Of a DNA stretch of 16,563 bases, positions 13,556 through 16,563 are shown piece after piece (the first letter of the stretch is position 1; each line of letters opens with the position of its first letter). Both the position numbers and the translations under genes were made by a program. This stretch comes from DAIOFH01 sp036745875 (GTDB taxonomy: Bacteria; Planctomycetota; SZUA-567): assembly GCA_036745875.1 (NCBI GenBank), contig DAIOFH010000087.1, positions 1-16,563 of the forward strand, written 5' to 3'. The notes under the pieces were generated by a model. It was not told the DNA's origin, did not search any database, and saw nothing but the letters and a program-made list of their open reading frames with translations.

Positions 13556-13627
13556 AGTTAATAGTTAATAATTAAGAGCTCCTGGTTATCGACAAAACCA
13601 TCAGCTATTAATTGTTAACTATTAACT
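13556..13627. repeat. Long imperfect inverted repeat between pth and rpsF
   Basis: Two 25-base arms (13556-13580 and 13603-13627) are complementary at 23 of 25 positions and enclose a 22-base loop, which itself has a short GGTT/AACC stem. The arms are built from AGTTAATA-like units, and extra copies extend to about 13542. The right arm contains the pth stop codon and its last codon. The element could be a dispersed palindromic repeat or a leader structure of rpsF. Confidence 0.7.
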
Positions 13628-14299
13628 GTAACTTCCAAGAACACGCCCATTGTACGAAGCGCGGGCAAAAGGCAACCCGTGGCGCATCCAGTCTTCGACC
13701 GCCTTGGCAGCGGTATCCCTGACCTGCAGGACAAGCGGTTCGTCCTCCGAACTGAACTTCGCGAGGACATAATCAACCCGGTCCATCCTGCCGGGCGGCT
13801 CTCCGACTCCGAGCCGCAACCTCGGGTAGCCGACACCGCCCAAAGCCTTCTGGATGTCTTTAAGGCCGTTATGACCACCGGCAGATCCACTCGGGCGAAA
13901 ACGCATTCTCCCTAAAGGCAGATTCACATCGTCCGTAACCACCAGAAGGCGTGGCCACAAACAGGTCTTGTCGTCGGCGACCTCGTCTTTCGTGAGTTTG
14001 CGGGGTTCGGCGGGCTGTTCGCCAGCCTCCACCTCTTCCCGCAATTCTCCGAGAACTTCCTTAAATCTTCCAAGCCAGGATGCAAGCGCCTGGCCCGAAA
14101 GATTCATATATGCCTGCGGTTTCATCAGGTAGACTTTTTCGCCGTCCACCCTCGTCTCGGCGACCTCCACCTGGCCTTCGCGGCGGAAACGTGTCGCATC
14201 CAGTCGTTTTTGCAAAGAATCCAGGGTCAACCAACCAAGATTGTGCCGCGTATTCTCGTATTCCCGACCGGGATTGCCAAGGCCAACCACTAAATGCAT
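13622..14299 (-). CDS. pth: Peptidyl-tRNA hydrolase with a central insertion
   Basis: Pth releases peptides from peptidyl-tRNA that has dropped off ribosomes. The product has 225 residues against about 190-195 for E. coli. The active site is complete: Asn9 and catalytic His19 in GLGNPGREYENTRHN, Asn66 in KPQAYMN, Asp123 in VVTDDVNLP, and Asn144 in GSAGGHNG. Between Asn66 and Asp123 there are 57 positions instead of about 25, giving an insertion of about 32 residues (about 82-114) rich in Glu, Lys and Pro (GELREEVEAGEQPAEPRK). The ATG at 14299 lies five bases after the rplY stop, with a weak AAGGA inside the end of rplY, consistent with translational coupling. The stop is inside an inverted repeat. 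Confidence 0.94.
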   Translation of the reverse strand: MHLVVGLGNPGREYENTRHNLGWLTLDSLQKRLDATRFRREGQVEVAETRVDGEKVYLMKPQAYMNLSGQALASWLGRFKEVLGELREEVEAGEQPAEPRKLTKDEVADDKTCLWPRLLVVTDDVNLPLGRMRFRPSGSAGGHNGLKDIQKALGGVGYPRLRLGVGEPPGRMDRVDYVLAKFSSEDEPLVLQVRDTAAKAVEDWMRHGLPFARASYNGRVLGSYS

Positions 14300-14304
14300 A
14301 GCTA

Positions 14305-14937
14305 TTACTTGTCCTTCTTGGCTTCACGCTCTTTTTCGCCAATAACCTCGGGCGCAGAGGCCTGCTCTTCGTCGCCTTCCACCGCGGCATCTTCGCCGGC
14401 CGGCTGGTGGCAACTTACGACGGCGGGATTGCCGTGAAAAACATAGGTGACGCCAGGGAGCTTCGGCAGGTCTTCAGCGTAGAGGATGTCGCCAAGTTTC
14501 ATCTTGTCGATGTTGACAACGATGTTTTCCGGCATATCCTTCGGCAGGCAGCGGACAAGGACCTGGTAGAGGTTGTGTTCGATCATGCCGCCGACCTTGG
14601 TGCCTTCGGCCTCGCCGGCCAGTTCAATCGCAAGCTCGACTTCGATGACTTCGGTGTCCGAGATAGCACGGAAATCGACATGCAGGACTTCGTGGTCATA
14701 GGTGCCGTGCTGGACAGCCTTGACCAGGACCTTGCGGATGGAGCCTTCGATGTCGAGATCGACGATGCGGTCGCCGGTCTTGAGGAGCTGGAGGAATTCC
14801 TTCAGGTCGACCGCAATATTGATATTGTCGGCCATGCCCTTGCCGTAAACCACGCCGGGCATCTGTCCTGCTTTCCTGAGATTGAATGCGGAATACTTAC
14901 CTTTGCCTTCACGTTTTTTCGCTTTCAGATTCGCCAC
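14305..14937 (-). CDS. rplY: Large ribosomal subunit protein bL25 (CTC/TL5 form)
   Basis: L25 binds 5S rRNA. This 210-residue product is the long CTC/TL5 form. The N-terminal 5S-binding domain covers about 1-95 (KREGKGKYSAFNLRKAGQMPGVVYG near the start, then DLKEFLQLL). The C-terminal beta domain covers about 96-175 (EVELAIELAGEAEGTKVGGM and PKDMPENIVVNIDKMKLGD). An acidic Glu/Ala/Lys tail ends the protein. A GTG start at 14937 is preferred: GGAGG lies nine bases upstream and the product then starts MANLKAKKREG. The longer ATG start at 14964 would lie in a leader hairpin (14961-14982). It follows prs by 108 bases and precedes pth by five. Confidence 0.94.
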   Translation of the reverse strand: MANLKAKKREGKGKYSAFNLRKAGQMPGVVYGKGMADNINIAVDLKEFLQLLKTGDRIVDLDIEGSIRKVLVKAVQHGTYDHEVLHVDFRAISDTEVIEVELAIELAGEAEGTKVGGMIEHNLYQVLVRCLPKDMPENIVVNIDKMKLGDILYAEDLPKLPGVTYVFHGNPAVVSCHQPAGEDAAVEGDEEQASAPEVIGEKEREAKKDK

Positions 14938-14960
14938 TTTCCACTTCCTCCACATATGGT

Positions 14961-14982
14961 GCATCTGCTTGTACCCAGATGC
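14961..14982 (-). other. Leader hairpin before rplY
   Basis: GCATCTG and CAGATGC form a perfect 7-bp stem with an eight-base loop, ending 23 bases before the GTG start and upstream of its GGAGG. There is no T-tract. It may be a processing or regulatory structure between prs and rplY. Confidence 0.4.
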
Positions 14983-15045
14983 CCGCTTGATGACGCCCCG
15001 GCGGGTTCACGCGCGCCCGTTTCCCCGGTTCGCCCTTGAAATACC

Positions 15046-15990
15046 TTATACAAACAACAGGCTGATCGACTTGTTGCGGTGAATCCGCGCAATCGCGTCG
15101 CCAAGAAGGCCGGCAACGGAAATGACCTTGAGGTTCAGATCCGGCGGCACGTCCGCCTGCGGCGGCACGGTATCGGTGACAATCACTTCAGTCACTCCGG
15201 CGTCTATGAGGCGCTCGAAAGCGTTGGAGACAAACAGACCGTGGGTCGCCATCGCCCGAACGGTGCGCGCTCCCGCCTCCCGCGCCGACTTGACGGCGGC
15301 GGCCATACTGCCTGCCGAAGTGATCATGTCGTCGACGATGATGACGTCGTGATCGGCGATTTCGCCGATCACATAGCCGGTCTCGACATTCTCATCGGAG
15401 ATGCGGCGCTTTTCAACAACAGCGATACCGCAGTGAAGCTTCCTCGCATAGCGGTCAGCCATCTTTATTGAACCAATATCCGGACTCATGACCACCGGCT
15501 TCTCAAGACCGAGACTCTTGAGATAATCGATTAGCGCGGGCAGCGCGAAAAGATGATCCATAGGAATATCGAAGAATCCCTGAATCTGGGCCGCGTGAAG
15601 GTCAAGGCAGAGAACGCGGTCGACGCCGCTGGCTGCGATGAGATTGGCAACCAACTTGGCGGTGATCGGAACGCGCCCTTCATGCTTGCGATCCTGCCTG
15701 GCATAGCCGAAGTACGGAATGACGGCGGTGATGGTCCTGGCGCTGGCGCGGCGCAATGCGTCGACCATGACCAGGAGCTCCATCAGGTTCTCGTTCACCG
15801 GCGGGCAAGTCGGCTGGACGATGAAGGCGTCGATGCCGCGCACATCGTCGATGATACGGATCTTCGTTTCCGTGTCCGGAAAACGTAAAATATCGATGCG
15901 GCCAGGTTCGATTTCCAAATGACGGCAAACAGCCTTGCCAAGTTCGCGGTGGGCATTGCCAACAAATAATCTCATGTCCTCATCTTTCAT
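15046..15990 (-). CDS. prs: Ribose-phosphate pyrophosphokinase (PRPP synthetase)
   Basis: The enzyme makes PRPP from ribose 5-phosphate and ATP for purine, pyrimidine, His, Trp and NAD synthesis in the cytoplasm. The product has 314 residues, normal for class I enzymes. Visible motifs are YARQDRK (96-102), DLHAAQIQGFF (130-140, catalytic-region His132), the flexible-loop Lys194 in VVEKRR, and the PRPP-binding loop IVDDMITSAGSM (about 218-229) with Asp220-Asp221. The usual FSDGE block reads RFPDTE (36-41), a mild variant. Neither candidate start has a good ribosome binding site; family alignment fits either 15990 or the Met at 15975, which would give 309 residues. It follows the uridylyltransferase gene by 23 bases. 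Confidence 0.95.
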   Translation of the reverse strand: MKDEDMRLFVGNAHRELGKAVCRHLEIEPGRIDILRFPDTETKIRIIDDVRGIDAFIVQPTCPPVNENLMELLVMVDALRRASARTITAVIPYFGYARQDRKHEGRVPITAKLVANLIAASGVDRVLCLDLHAAQIQGFFDIPMDHLFALPALIDYLKSLGLEKPVVMSPDIGSIKMADRYARKLHCGIAVVEKRRISDENVETGYVIGEIADHDVIIVDDMITSAGSMAAAVKSAREAGARTVRAMATHGLFVSNAFERLIDAGVTEVIVTDTVPPQADVPPDLNLKVISVAGLLGDAIARIHRNKSISLLFV

Positions 15991-16013
15991 GCAATTTATA
16001 CAAATTACAACCG

Positions 16014-16563
16014 CTACCCCTGTCGCGCCTCAAGCGCCCTAGATGCCAAGACAAGGTCTTCCGGCGTGTTTACGCCCAGTTCCTCGCCGGGCGTTTCGGA
16101 AAGCATTGACACAACCCTGCCGCATTTGCCCAGGAAGATCGCGACAATATCGGTAAGGTAGTATTCACCCTGTGCATTGTCGTTGGTGATCTCTTCCAAA
16201 GCCGGCCACATGGCCTGTGGCCTAAAGCAGTAGACGCCGGCATTGCCTTCACGAACTTCGCGCTCTTCCGGGGTTGCGTCCTTGTATTCGACGATTTTTT
16301 CCACATCGCCGGAAGGCCCGCGAATCACCCTGCCGAACCTGCTGTCCGGAACTATCGGCACAGTCAGCAGGCTTGCGTCCGCGCCCGTTTTCCGGCGAAG
16401 TTCGACAAGCGTTTTGTACGTTCCTGCAGTCACCAGCGGCATATCGCCATAGGTGACGATCAAATCCGGCGCGTTGTCCTGAAACGCAATACGGGCACAC
16501 CTAACGGCATGCCCGGTTCCGAGCTGAGGCGACTGCTCAGCCCAGCGAACTCCAGTCGGCAGC
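16014..16563 (-). CDS. GlmU-type UDP-GlcNAc pyrophosphorylase domain, N-terminus cut by window edge
   Basis: The uridylyltransferase converts GlcNAc-1-phosphate and UTP to UDP-GlcNAc, the precursor of peptidoglycan and lipopolysaccharide. The visible 182 residues match the second part of the GlmU N-terminal domain: EQSPQLGTGHAV (nucleotide binding), TYGDMPLV with the Mg-binding Asp, EYKDATPEER, EGNAGVY, NDNAQGEYYLTDIVA, and GVNTPEDL with the conserved Asn. The gene stops about 15 residues after this point, where bifunctional GlmU would continue into the left-handed beta-helix acetyltransferase. It therefore appears monofunctional, so I leave the symbol empty. The start lies beyond 16563. It is first in the visible operon, upstream of prs. 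Confidence 0.92.
   Translation of the reverse strand, partial: LPTGVRWAEQSPQLGTGHAVRCARIAFQDNAPDLIVTYGDMPLVTAGTYKTLVELRRKTGADASLLTVPIVPDSRFGRVIRGPSGDVEKIVEYKDATPEEREVREGNAGVYCFRPQAMWPALEEITNDNAQGEYYLTDIVAIFLGKCGRVVSMLSETPGEELGVNTPEDLVLASRALEARQG

Noticed and set aside
13503..13621. Possible S6:S18-binding leader before rpsF
   Set aside because: The strong inverted repeat here is AT-rich and repeat-like, and I could not see the known S6:S18-binding features; recorded as a repeat instead.

Overview
This window looks like chromosomal DNA of a Gram-negative bacterium. Evidence for an outer membrane is two large autotransporters with C-terminal beta-barrels ending in an aromatic residue. Evidence for flagella or chemotaxis is cheD and a FliI-type export ATPase. 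The housekeeping block reads, in transcription order, GlmU-like uridylyltransferase, prs, rplY, pth, rpsF, ssb, rpsR, rplI. Having ssb between rpsF and rpsR, after prs-rplY-pth, resembles the Verrucomicrobiota/Lentisphaerota (PVC) group, but I hold that assignment loosely. No tRNA, rRNA, insertion sequence, integrase or CRISPR array was found.

Left part (1-5020). A minus-strand gene for an unrecognised secreted protein runs off the left edge (864 to 1). A 331-base divergent intergenic region with a nested hairpin and a perfect 20-bp palindrome separates it from cheD on the plus strand. A small convergent minus-strand gene (1993-1730) follows. A strong plus-strand terminator (2014-2045) lies beyond it, then a good sigma70 promoter (2053-2081). 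This promoter serves a two-gene unit: a six-helix membrane protein whose stop overlaps the start of fliI. After a gene-free stretch of about 350 bases, a textbook sigma54 promoter (4493-4508) drives a 160-residue secreted protein.

Middle part (5017-11311, minus strand). Two autotransporters lie 22 bases apart in one probable operon. The first carries a metalloprotease-like N-terminal region (HExxHxxG) and a beta-helix passenger. The second carries a complete subtilisin-type (S8) protease. A sigma70 promoter sits upstream. The sigma54-driven secreted protein converges on the subtilase gene and their stop codons overlap by 4 bp. These genes look like a surface/secreted proteolysis locus and are the most unusual part of the window.

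Right part (11427-16563, minus strand). The translation/nucleotide block ends in a clear Rho-independent terminator. It shows several oddities: a GlmU-like enzyme lacking the acetyltransferase half, a Pth with an insertion of about 32 residues, a long imperfect inverted repeat whose arm contains the pth stop codon, an Ssb with 14 consecutive serines, and a strong leader hairpin before rplI.
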